DNA of 13,295 bases from Erysipelotrichaceae bacterium (GTDB lineage Bacteria > Bacillota_I > Bacilli_A > Erysipelotrichales > Erysipelotrichaceae): contig JABUSI010000347.1 of the NCBI GenBank assembly GCA_021442745.1, forward strand, positions 1 to 13,295, in the 5' to 3' direction. Below the pieces are notes generated by a model. It did not search any database. It was not told the DNA's origin and saw only the letters and a list, made by a program, of their open reading frames with translations. A program made the translations under genes and the position numbers. Numbering within the stretch: the stretch's first letter is position 1; the number at the start of each line of letters is the position of its first letter. Positions 7,011-13,228 of this stretch are shown here, in pieces.

Positions 7011-7840
7011 AAGGGCTCTCCTAACATTTTATATATGGCTTTGTCTGTGGCTCTGCTTTCTTTGATCATTCCTGTGTGAATATGTTTGTCGATGTTTTGC
7101 CGGGTCGTATCCAGTATCTGTGAAAGTACGGTACTCATACCATGTGCCCAGAATTCATCAACGGGAGAACGGATAGCGATGCTTCTTTCCTTTTCGGATG
7201 GATGAAGGGAAAACGGAATCCGGTCCGCCTGAAACGGTATTTTACATCCGGAGAATGCATTCGGATTGCTGCCTTTGACAAATGCCTCTGTATTATAAGT
7301 AGTCAGGAAACTGTAAAATTCCTTTTCTTCCGGTGTATCAGATAACGGGAAAATCAAATCGGACAACAATTCAATGGTGTTAGCCATTGCCCGTTGTTCG
7401 GATTTCATGCGCATACTTGCGGAACACATGGCATTGATGATGGTATCATATCTCGAATGTGTGCAGAAACAGATACTGTTGTTTTTGGATTTGGAAATTA
7501 CCCGGATGGCATCTCTGGCAAGGTAGTATGCTTCTCCGTCGTGCGATACGGAGGACCATTCTTTTACGTCATATTTGATGGTTCCGTACCCGATGCCACA
7601 GCGGATCCGGACCGGATAAAGAAGAAACTGCAGTTTCCGGATGTATGCGAATGCAGAGGGAAGGTTCAGAAACAGTCCCTGAAACTCATCCCCGGCACCG
7701 GCAACGATATCTTTTTTGAGTTCGGAAGCATACATACGGTTCAGATACGTAATACATTTGTTCACGAAATCGTGCAATTCATAACTGTTGCGGTATGTTC
7801 TGGAATCGATGATGTCAAACATCATGGCGGCAAATTTCAT
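7004..7840 (-). CDS. SatD family protein (cyclase/GGDEF-like palm signature plus C-terminal HTH)
   Basis: This 278-residue protein resembles SatD, named from the Streptococcus mutans acid-tolerance (sat) locus. The N-terminal domain shows MMFDIIDSR (residues 6-14), AGAGDEFQGLF (47-57), RIRCGIGYGTI (78-88) and HDGEAYYLARDAI (100-112). The spacing of Asp9, Asp51 and the GIGYG strand resembles the metal-binding palm of class III nucleotide cyclases and GGDEF enzymes. That comparison is mine and is not an established activity. Residues about 235-272 (STVLSQILDTTRQNIDKHI, then IKESRATDKAIYKML) look like a helix-turn-helix. I chose the ATG at 7840 over the ATG at 7909 because AAGGAGG lies 8 bp upstream and the protein then starts with the family's first strand. 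The gene is upstream of, and overlaps, the DUF3307 gene. Confidence 0.78.
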   Translation of the reverse strand: MKFAAMMFDIIDSRTYRNSYELHDFVNKCITYLNRMYASELKKDIVAGAGDEFQGLFLNLPSAFAYIRKLQFLLYPVRIRCGIGYGTIKYDVKEWSSVSHDGEAYYLARDAIRVISKSKNNSICFCTHSRYDTIINAMCSASMRMKSEQRAMANTIELLSDLIFPLSDTPEEKEFYSFLTTYNTEAFVKGSNPNAFSGCKIPFQADRIPFSLHPSEKERSIAIRSPVDEFWAHGMSTVLSQILDTTRQNIDKHIHTGMIKESRATDKAIYKMLGEPLW

Positions 7841-7848
7841 CAGAGGTT

Positions 7849-7855
7849 CCTCCTT
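7849..7855 (-). promoter_or_regulatory. Ribosome binding site of the satD-like gene
   Basis: On the minus strand this reads AAGGAGG, 8 bases before the ATG at 7840. It decides the start codon; the ATG at 7909 has no comparable site. Confidence 0.85.
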
Positions 7856-7864
7856 GTCAATACT

Positions 7865-7893
7865 ACTATATACGACGGAAAAATAAAACGCAA
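7865..7893 (-). promoter_or_regulatory. Candidate promoter of the satD-DUF3307 operon
   Basis: On the minus strand a TATAGT -10 (7865-7870) and a TTGCGT -35 (7888-7893) are spaced by 17 bp. The predicted start is near 7858, just upstream of the ribosome binding site. The -35 is a poor match, but it overlaps the proximal palindrome (7890-7907), as expected for a repressed promoter. Confidence 0.5.
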
Positions 7894-7936
7894 CCAAATA
7901 TGGTTGCATATAGAATAAGCAACCAAATCCGGTTGC
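7890..7936. repeat. Two tandem 18-bp palindromes, likely paired operators
   Basis: The two elements share GCAACCAAATNNGGTTGC: copy 1 at 7890-7907 (centre AT) and copy 2 at 7919-7936 (centre CC). They are identical at 16 of 18 positions, start 29 bp apart, and are each an inverted repeat. Copy 2 extends to 11-bp arms (7914-7924 and 7931-7941). They lie in the 217-bp divergent region between the satD-like gene and the plus-strand hydrolase. Copy 1 overlaps the candidate satD -35. No T-run follows on either strand, so an operator role is more likely than termination. Confidence 0.8.
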
Positions 7937-8000
7937 TTATTTAAACTGTGCGGAAATAATCAGTTTGTGTGAGTATTTCCCGGCTGAAACACGATTGCTT

Positions 8001-8029
8001 TTCGTAAACAGAGGAAACTGTACTACAAT
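8001..8029 (+). promoter_or_regulatory. Tentative promoter of the hydrolase pair
   Basis: A TACAAT -10 (8024-8029) has a 17-bp spacer to a poor -35 (TTCGTA, 8001-8006). It lies within the divergent intergenic region upstream of the ATG at 8058. Evidence is limited to the -10. Confidence 0.3.
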
Positions 8030-8045
8030 ATTTTATGAAGAGTAC

Positions 8046-8050
8046 GGAGG
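8046..8050 (+). promoter_or_regulatory. Ribosome binding site of the HSL-type hydrolase
   Basis: GGAGG sits 7 bases before the ATG at 8058 and only 1 base before the ATG at 8052. It therefore selects 8058 as the start and rules out the upstream TTG at 7965. Confidence 0.8.
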
Positions 8051-8057
8051 TATGGGT

Positions 8058-9143
8058 ATGAGAAAATATGATGTGTCGCTTGTAAACGCAATCCGTTCAA
8101 AACAGTACGTAAAAACTATTGACGGACTGGATGTGACAATGAAGCCGGTTCCGGATGATGACAGAGAAAATGTTCTGGATCCGCGGATTCTGGAAATCGT
8201 CATCAATAAGAAAAAAATGTTTGCGGAAAAGGCGAAGACAAAGGGTGGCATTTCCAAGGAACGGTATCGTCCGGATAAGGTTACGTACGATCTGACCACC
8301 AAAGAAATCGATATTGACGAACGGTTGATTCCGGTTCGTAACCATATGATTGATATTTTCATTCATCGGCCTGCGGATGCAAAGGGGAAATTACCGGTAC
8401 TGGTGTATCTGCATGGCGGCGGATGGACGGCAGGAGACCACAAATTATACAGCAGGCAGCTGGATCTGGTCAGTGAACTGGCAAATTGTGTCTGTGTGTT
8501 TCCGGAATACCGCTTGTCTCCGGAATGTCCGTATCCGGGACCGGTGAACGATTGTTACGGTACGGTGGAATGGGTGGCTGCCCATGCGGAGGAACTGGAA
8601 ATTGATACAGAAAAACTGATGGTTGCCGGTGACAGTGCGGGCGGACAACTGAGTACGGCTTGTGTGTATCGGGATGAAAAAGGACTTATTAAGCGTTGTT
8701 TTCTGATTTATCCGGCAGTGGATCTGGCACATCCGGATGACAGTCCGTATTACAGGTGGTCATACGATGCATATCCGATTATTCCCGAACAGGAAGAGTA
8801 TATGAAAAGCCGGGTGGAACGGATTCGAAAGGGTACGGACGGGAATGCCGAGACGAGTCTTTACGTTCAGGGAAGAGTATCGATGAAAAATCCGGAAGTG
8901 TCTGTGATGTGGGCGCATGATGAAGTGATCAAGCGGTTTCCGCAAACTACGGTAGTGTCTGCGGAATATGATTTTTTGCGCATACAGGATGAGGCATTTG
9001 CGAAACGGTTGCATACTGTCGGCGTGAAGGTGAATACCATCCGGTATCTGGGATGTGACCACGGTTTTCTGGACTTATTGGGAACGACCGTACAGGCGGA
9101 AGAATTGTGTATGGAACTGGCAGAAGCCATCAGGGGGATGTAA
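8058..9143 (+). CDS. Alpha/beta hydrolase fold-3 esterase (hormone-sensitive lipase type)
   Basis: This 361-residue cytoplasmic hydrolase has no visible signal peptide. The oxyanion-hole motif HGGGW (residues 119-123) and the nucleophile elbow GDSAGG (191-196, Ser193) are the hallmarks of the HSL/fold-3 esterase family. The remaining triad residues are probably Asp305 in SAEYDFLR and His335 in GCDHGF. EYRLSPECPYP (150-160) is also typical of the family. Substrates of relatives are short acyl esters, including acetylated sugars or small lipids; the sequence does not identify the substrate here. About 100 residues precede the hydrolase core, somewhat long for the family, and may form the cap. 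The stop lies 2 bp before the ATG of the next hydrolase gene, so they form an operon. Confidence 0.92.
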   Translation: MRKYDVSLVNAIRSKQYVKTIDGLDVTMKPVPDDDRENVLDPRILEIVINKKKMFAEKAKTKGGISKERYRPDKVTYDLTTKEIDIDERLIPVRNHMIDIFIHRPADAKGKLPVLVYLHGGGWTAGDHKLYSRQLDLVSELANCVCVFPEYRLSPECPYPGPVNDCYGTVEWVAAHAEELEIDTEKLMVAGDSAGGQLSTACVYRDEKGLIKRCFLIYPAVDLAHPDDSPYYRWSYDAYPIIPEQEEYMKSRVERIRKGTDGNAETSLYVQGRVSMKNPEVSVMWAHDEVIKRFPQTTVVSAEYDFLRIQDEAFAKRLHTVGVKVNTIRYLGCDHGFLDLLGTTVQAEELCMELAEAIRGM

Positions 9144-9145
9144 CT

Positions 9146-9937
9146 ATGTTGGAAAAAAGAGTATTTGTCCGTTGTGAAGATCATGATGTGCCGATGGTCG
9201 TTGCGTACCCGGATGATCTGAGTAAGCCGGTACCTTGCATGCTGCTGTTGCACGGGTATATGGCTTACAAGGAAGGCGATGGGTATCTGTTTCGGAAAAC
9301 GGCGGAAGAGTTAGCGAAAAACGGCATTGCGACAGCCCGGATTGATTTTGTGAGTATGGGAGAAAACCGGTATTCCCGGAAGAATTACGGGATGGTGACA
9401 ATGCTGAAGGAAGTGAAAGTTTCCTTTGCGTATCTGTGTGAGGATGAAAAGATTGATTCTTCCCGTATCGGCATATTAGGACACAGTTTAGGCGGACGGG
9501 TGACCTGGTTATCGGCATCTTTGCCGAGCAAGTGTCTGGTTGCGTTCAACGGTGCGGTAAATGTACGGGATAAAAATATGATGAAACAGCCGGCTTCCTT
9601 TACGTCAGTGGAAGGGACGGAATATACGCTGGTCAATACGAGTGACGGAAGAACGGAACTGCTGTTTCCGAGATTCTATGAAGAAATGGCATCCTGTACC
9701 AACGAAGATATTTATTCCTACACCAATCCGGTCCTGGTATGTGTCGGGGCAAACGATCCGACCTTACCGCCGCAGGTCAGTTATTCCTTTGTGGAAGAGT
9801 GCGGTATGGAAAATGTGGAAATGTTAGTCATCGACAATGCCAATCATACGTTCAATGCGAAAACCGGGGATTATACGAAAGTGTATGAACTGCTATCGAA
9901 ACTGAATCCGTGGCTGGATGAACACCTGAAACAATAA
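9146..9937 (+). CDS. Alpha/beta hydrolase, S33/cinnamoyl-esterase-like
   Basis: This 263-residue cytoplasmic hydrolase has the oxyanion strand MLLLHGYMAYKEGD (32-45), the nucleophile elbow GHSLGG (112-117, Ser114), a likely acid Asp204 in GANDPTLPP, and a catalytic His234 in NANHTF. The early KEGDGYLFRKTAEELAKNGIATARIDF pattern and an insertion between residues 135 and 190 resemble the small feruloyl/cinnamoyl esterases and serine-aminopeptidase-like hydrolases of gut Firmicutes. An ester substrate is probable but unproven. The ATG at 9146 was chosen because AGGGGGA (9132-9138) lies 7 bases upstream; an in-frame start further upstream would overlap the first hydrolase without an evident site. 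It is the second gene of the pair and has no close terminator; the next hairpin with a stem over 10 bp and a T-rich flank is at 10055. Confidence 0.9.
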   Translation: MLEKRVFVRCEDHDVPMVVAYPDDLSKPVPCMLLLHGYMAYKEGDGYLFRKTAEELAKNGIATARIDFVSMGENRYSRKNYGMVTMLKEVKVSFAYLCEDEKIDSSRIGILGHSLGGRVTWLSASLPSKCLVAFNGAVNVRDKNMMKQPASFTSVEGTEYTLVNTSDGRTELLFPRFYEEMASCTNEDIYSYTNPVLVCVGANDPTLPPQVSYSFVEECGMENVEMLVIDNANHTFNAKTGDYTKVYELLSKLNPWLDEHLKQ

Positions 9938-10054
9938 GTTTTGTGTTTCAATGGTTTTTAAGACCGTGTGCGCAGGTAATTATTCGGTGCACAACAACCA
10001 GTCGGATATGTTGAGAACGTGGCGCATATCGGCTGAAAATGCGTTATAAATATA
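9938..10054. other. Non-coding stretch with one imperfect hairpin
   Basis: No convincing gene is visible. Positions 10000-10010 and 10025-10034 form a 10-bp imperfect stem with one bulged G and one G-T pair around a 14-nt loop, with no T-run. This could be mRNA 3' structure of the hydrolase operon or degenerate sequence. Confidence 0.4.
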
Positions 10055-10084
10055 AAAGGTTCTGCGTGAGGCAGAACCTTTCTT
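10055..10084. terminator. Bidirectional terminator between the hydrolase operon and hisJ
   Basis: A perfect 11-bp stem (10055-10065 with 10071-10081) has a 5-nt loop. T-rich sequence follows on both strands: TTTCTT on plus, and TTTTATATTTA on minus. It lies 8 bp beyond the hisJ stop, so its main client is hisJ. Confidence 0.88.
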
Positions 10085-10088
10085 GTGA

Positions 10089-10952
10089 TTACAGTTTGTG
10101 GAATACCGGTTTCCTTTTTTCAAACGTGCAGTATTCGGTGAAGCCGAGTTCTTTCAGGATGCGTATGGCATCGGTAAAGTGTTCTCCGACTTGTGTCGTT
10201 TTGTGGGCATCGGAACCGATGGTAATAATGGTACCGCCTAATTCCTTGTATAGTTTCAAGATATTTCCGGACGGATGGGTATCGGATAAACCGTAACGCC
10301 AGCTGGACGTGTTGAACTCGATGCCTTTTCCTTTCGCAATGACGGTTTTCAGAATTTCCGTGATAAGATCTTTTACCTTTTCAAACGGGTAGACGCCTTC
10401 GTTATCGTAACGGACAATCAGATCCATATGTGCCAGTACGGAGAAATCATCGTAAGTCTGCACGAGTTTCAGCAGTTCTTCGTAATACATACGGTTGTAT
10501 TCATCCTGTGTGCGGTTCTTCTGGAAATCCTGTGTCCAGAGTTCCTTGTTGCCGATCTGGTGAATGGACAGCAGGATGAAGTCCAATTGGTCTTCGTATT
10601 TGTGAAACAGCTTGTTGAAGTCGTCAATGGTCGATGTCTGTATACCGAATTCCAGACCTTGCTTGATGGTAATTGAATTGCCGTAGAGTTGTTTCATCCG
10701 CTGCAATTCTTTGAAATAGTTCGGATAGTGGCAGTTGGTATTGGGTACCATAATCGTTTCGTTGATTATCCGGTAACGGATTTCCTGTCCTTCGTCCCAG
10801 TCGAATTTAATGCCGTAATCTACGTGTTCACAGAAACAGATTTCATCCAGGCCTAAAGATATCGCCTGCCTGATCTGATCTTCCATCGGTTGATCGCAGT
10901 CTTCGGAAAAATTGCTGTGGACGTGGTAATCGGCCATCCATGGTTTTGTCAT
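10089..10952 (-). CDS. hisJ: Histidinol-phosphatase, PHP (HisJ) family
   Basis: This 287-residue PHP-domain phosphoesterase is of the HisJ/HisK type, which removes phosphate from L-histidinol phosphate in histidine synthesis. The trinuclear metal ligands are visible: H10 and H12 in DYHVHSNFSED, H43 in CEHVDYG, E101 in GLEFG, H131 in SIHQIG, H175 in LAHMDL, and D248 and H250 in GSDAHK. NTSSWRYG near residue 215 is also typical of HisJ. The ATG at 10952 is preferred: GAGGA lies 6 bases upstream, whereas it directly abuts the ATG at 10958. No other his gene is in the window and the gene is flanked by terminators, so it is transcribed alone. Related PHP proteins can act on other sugar or polyol phosphates, so histidinol phosphate is likely but not certain. 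Confidence 0.88.
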   Translation of the reverse strand: MTKPWMADYHVHSNFSEDCDQPMEDQIRQAISLGLDEICFCEHVDYGIKFDWDEGQEIRYRIINETIMVPNTNCHYPNYFKELQRMKQLYGNSITIKQGLEFGIQTSTIDDFNKLFHKYEDQLDFILLSIHQIGNKELWTQDFQKNRTQDEYNRMYYEELLKLVQTYDDFSVLAHMDLIVRYDNEGVYPFEKVKDLITEILKTVIAKGKGIEFNTSSWRYGLSDTHPSGNILKLYKELGGTIITIGSDAHKTTQVGEHFTDAIRILKELGFTEYCTFEKRKPVFHKL

Positions 10953-10977
10953 AGGCATTCCTCACTTTACGAGTAGT

Positions 10978-10983
10978 ATTATA
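10978..10983 (-). promoter_or_regulatory. -10 box of the hisJ promoter
   Basis: On the minus strand this is a perfect TATAAT, placed 25 bp before the ATG at 10952. No convincing -35 is visible at 16-18 bp, so only the -10 is annotated. No T-box leader is seen; the transcript leader would be about 20 nt. Confidence 0.55.
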
Positions 10984-11018
10984 CCGCAAACAAAAGATAT
11001 TATGTTTCCGGTTTGCAC

Positions 11019-11049
11019 AAAAAAAAGAAGGTTGATCAAACCTTCTTTT
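11019..11049 (-). terminator. Rho-independent terminator of the PTS operon
   Basis: On the minus strand an 11-bp stem (11049-11039 with 11033-11023) has a 5-nt loop. The outer A/T pairs run into a stretch of eight T's ending at 11019. It lies about 23 bp after the EIIBC stop codon. On the plus strand the T-run is only four, so it mainly terminates minus-strand transcription. Confidence 0.92.
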
Positions 11050-11072
11050 CGTATGTAATTGCAGATTGTAAA

Positions 11073-12470
11073 TTAAGCTTTCTTTGCGGTTGCTTTCAGG
11101 ATTACCTTTGCAGCTACGAAAGAAACAACGGTTGTAATAGCAGCACAGATAGCAGCTAACAACATGTAATGAGCATCACCGTTTGTGTCAACGAAGAATA
11201 CCAGAGTTAACCAACCAGGGCATCCGCCGGAAACGAATGTTCTCATCTTGAAGATACCGTAGAATAAACCTCCGCATAAAGCACCGATAGCGGTACCAAC
11301 CAATGCAACAGGTCTTGTCAATAATGCGCCGTAGAATGCAGGTTCGGTTACACCACACAATGCGGTAACACCGAAGGATGTCAACATACCCTTACGAGCA
11401 ACGTCGTCCTTGATTTCGGTAGCAACTGCGATAGCAGAACCACCAACTGCGATATTGGAAACGAATCCCATACCGGAAGTAACGGAGTTGTAACCCAATG
11501 TAGCCAACAATTCCAGACCGATAGGAGACAAGCCCTTATCCAGACCGATCATAACCATGTATGGATATACCATAGCCAGTAACGGCTGAGCGATTACGTT
11601 AGCTTTTTCTGTTAAGAACATAGCTGCCGTAGCGATAGCGTTGGAGCAGATTTGTCCGATAGGACCGATAACGATCAATTCAACAGGAGCAACCACGATC
11701 ATTGTCAGAATAGGAACAACGAAGAATGACAATGCTTCCGGAACAACTCTGTTGAAGAACTTGTAGATAGGAGCCATGAACAAGCAGCCTAACAATACAG
11801 GTAATACGGTGGAACCGTAAGAAGATTGAACAACGGTAATACCGAAGATATCGGTAACGTTTGGCAGATAAGAAGACAGCAGCAAGCCACCTAACATACC
11901 ACCAAGGATTGGCTTGATACGCAATTGTTCAGCTGTCTGCCAACCAACGTAGATAGGCAGGAAGTTGAAACCTGCATTAAAGATAGCCAATGCAGCCCAA
12001 TATGTACCACCGGAGAACTGAACACCGAAGTAGTTCTGTAACAGGTTACGGAATGCCAGAATCATACCACCGACGATCATGGCAGGAACAACCGGCATCA
12101 TGATCGGTGTCATGAATGCACCGAACTTGTTAACGTAGTACAATACGTCTTTCTTTACTTCTTCGTCATCGTCAACAGGATCGTTAGCACCTGCAGGAGC
12201 AGCGCCGCCTTCCTTCCAGCCGGATACATCCAGGAATTCATAGTATGCATCACGTACGTTTGGTCCGATGATGATCTGATATTGCTTGTTACCTGGCTTC
12301 GGAACTAATCCGGCAGAACCAGGAAGATTTTTCAAAGCCTCTTCATCAACCTTGCTCTTGGAAGCATAGTTGATACGCAATCTTGTTGCACAGTTTGTAA
12401 CGAATGTGATGTTTTCCAGACCACCCATTGCAACAAGGGCTTTTTCGCATAGTTCTTTATACTTTCCCAT
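11073..12470 (-). CDS. PTS EIIBC component, glucose/beta-glucoside superfamily
   Basis: This 465-residue membrane permease takes up a sugar and phosphorylates it using phosphate from EIIA. The N-terminal EIIB domain (1-85) carries the phosphorylated cysteine C27 in VTNCATRLRI and the closing QYQIIIGPNVRDAYYEFL. An acidic Ala/Pro linker (88-105) leads to the EIIC domain with about ten membrane segments. Family motifs include FMTPIMMPVVPAMIVGGMI, YGSTVLPVLLG, the substrate-site-like GVTEPAFYG, and VIGPIG. The lengths fit a two-domain EIIBC with no EIIA, like sucrose, trehalose or beta-glucoside permeases. The substrate cannot be decided. GGAGGGG precedes the ATG at 12470. EIIA is encoded just upstream in the same operon. 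Codon use is strongly biased, as in gapA, pointing to high expression. Confidence 0.93.
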   Translation of the reverse strand: MGKYKELCEKALVAMGGLENITFVTNCATRLRINYASKSKVDEEALKNLPGSAGLVPKPGNKQYQIIIGPNVRDAYYEFLDVSGWKEGGAAPAGANDPVDDDEEVKKDVLYYVNKFGAFMTPIMMPVVPAMIVGGMILAFRNLLQNYFGVQFSGGTYWAALAIFNAGFNFLPIYVGWQTAEQLRIKPILGGMLGGLLLSSYLPNVTDIFGITVVQSSYGSTVLPVLLGCLFMAPIYKFFNRVVPEALSFFVVPILTMIVVAPVELIVIGPIGQICSNAIATAAMFLTEKANVIAQPLLAMVYPYMVMIGLDKGLSPIGLELLATLGYNSVTSGMGFVSNIAVGGSAIAVATEIKDDVARKGMLTSFGVTALCGVTEPAFYGALLTRPVALVGTAIGALCGGLFYGIFKMRTFVSGGCPGWLTLVFFVDTNGDAHYMLLAAICAAITTVVSFVAAKVILKATAKKA

Positions 12471-12506
12471 AAAATTTCCCCTCCGTTTACATTATGGTAA
12501 TTGTGT

Positions 12507-12591
12507 ACCGGTTCAGGCAGTTATCCGGTTGATCAGTCCTTATAACTTTAGTGAACAAGTAATATTTCTAAAAGTCGTCTGACTTTCTAGA
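12507..12591 (-). other. Intercistronic hairpins between EIIA and EIIBC
   Basis: The 126-bp gap (12471-12596) holds two inverted repeats. The first (12567-12591) starts 6 nt after the EIIA stop. It has a 10-bp stem with one bulged base, a 4-nt loop and no T-run. The second is a 5-bp ACCGG/CCGGT pair (12507-12511 with 12525-12529). Without a T-run the first is more likely an RNA-stability or processing element, or a leaky terminator, than a full terminator. No clear promoter for EIIBC is seen. Confidence 0.5.
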
Positions 12592-12596
12592 ACAGA

Positions 12597-13070
12597 TTAA
12601 AATGTATACAGTTCGGATTCCGGTGTCACTTCGCCGTAGGAAGTTAATACGTTAACCGGATTTCCCTCCGAATTTGTCCAGATAACCGGAGTAACCGTAT
12701 CAAGACCCTTTTTGGTAATCATCTTGAAATCGACTTCGCCGATCTTCTGTCCGTGATGTACGGTGTCACCTTGTTTTACGAAAATGGTAAACGGTGCACC
12801 TTGTAAATTTACGGTGTCAATACCGATATGCATCAGAAGTTCTTTTCCTTCCGGTGTCTTGAAACCAATCGCATGACCTGTCTTGAACAATAAGCAGACT
12901 TCTCCGTCTACCGGTGCGAACAAATCGGTCTTCTTTGCGAACAGACCGGTCTTGAAATCCGGATAGATTGCTACACCGTCACCCAGTAACTTCTGGGAGA
13001 ACATATCGTCTTTGACTTCTTCCAACCTGATGGCTTTGCCTTCAAACGGACTGTAAATAACTTCTGGCAT
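12597..13070 (-). CDS. PTS EIIA component, glucose (Crr) type
   Basis: This 157-residue soluble EIIA(Glc)-type domain takes phosphate from HPr-His-P and passes it to the EIIB cysteine of the downstream EIIBC. The phosphorylated histidine is H81 in LLMHIGIDTVNLQG (78-91). The partner histidine H66 lies in TGHAIGF (64-70), and the family strand FAPVDGEV (51-58) is intact. The length is normal for a stand-alone protein. It is the first gene of the operon. The ATG at 13070 has GAGGAAA just upstream. Because the gene is linked to EIIBC, it is probably dedicated to that permease, although Glc-type EIIA proteins can serve several permeases. Codon usage matches EIIBC and gapA. Confidence 0.95.
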   Translation of the reverse strand: MPEVIYSPFEGKAIRLEEVKDDMFSQKLLGDGVAIYPDFKTGLFAKKTDLFAPVDGEVCLLFKTGHAIGFKTPEGKELLMHIGIDTVNLQGAPFTIFVKQGDTVHHGQKIGEVDFKMITKKGLDTVTPVIWTNSEGNPVNVLTSYGEVTPESELYTF

Positions 13071-13093
13071 TTTTGTTTCCTCATTTCTTTCTA

Positions 13094-13108
13094 AGTAAGC
13101 GCTTTCGC
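13094..13108 (-). promoter_or_regulatory. cre-like CcpA site in the EIIA leader
   Basis: On the minus strand GCGAAAGCGCTTACT matches the cre consensus WTGNAANCGNWNNCW, except at the first two positions. It lies about 10-25 bp downstream of the predicted transcription start. From there CcpA with HPr(Ser-P) could block elongation or promoter clearance. Confidence 0.7.
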
Positions 13109-13124
13109 TGATAGGTTAAACTAC

Positions 13125-13154
13125 ATTATACGGTTACTTGCCTAGCATTGTCTA
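13125..13154 (-). promoter_or_regulatory. Promoter of the PTS operon
   Basis: On the minus strand a TAGACA -35 (13149-13154, one mismatch) and a perfect TATAAT -10 (13125-13130) are spaced by 18 bp. Transcription would start near 13118, giving a leader of about 48 nt that contains the cre-like site. No RAT or anti-terminator hairpin is visible in the leader. Confidence 0.8.
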
Positions 13155-13228
13155 CTTGTTATGTGAAAGTTGTTACCGAAATACAAATTCATTGTACATG
13201 ATATGCTGCGAAATAAAGTTTCAAACGA

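Noticed and set aside
7841..7909. Upstream ATG (7909) for the satD-like gene
   Set aside because: The extension would cover the promoter and a palindrome and has no good ribosome binding site; AAGGAGG points to the ATG at 7840.
7890..7941. The tandem palindromes as a CRISPR remnant or terminators
   Set aside because: The spacer is only 11 bp, there are just two units, and no T-run or ending gene is next to them.
7965..8057. N-terminal extension of the HSL-type hydrolase from a TTG at 7965
   Set aside because: There is no ribosome binding site at the TTG, the added residues resemble no domain, and GGAGG at 8046-8050 fits the ATG at 8058.
13071..13118. RAT/LicT-type anti-terminator in the PTS leader
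   Set aside because: The leader is short, and no terminator hairpin or RAT-like imperfect stem is present; only the cre-like site is supported.
13182..13196. Inverted repeat TACAA-N5-TTGTA upstream of the PTS -35
   Set aside because: The arms are only 5 bp in AT-rich sequence, about 28 bp above the -35, and could easily arise by chance.
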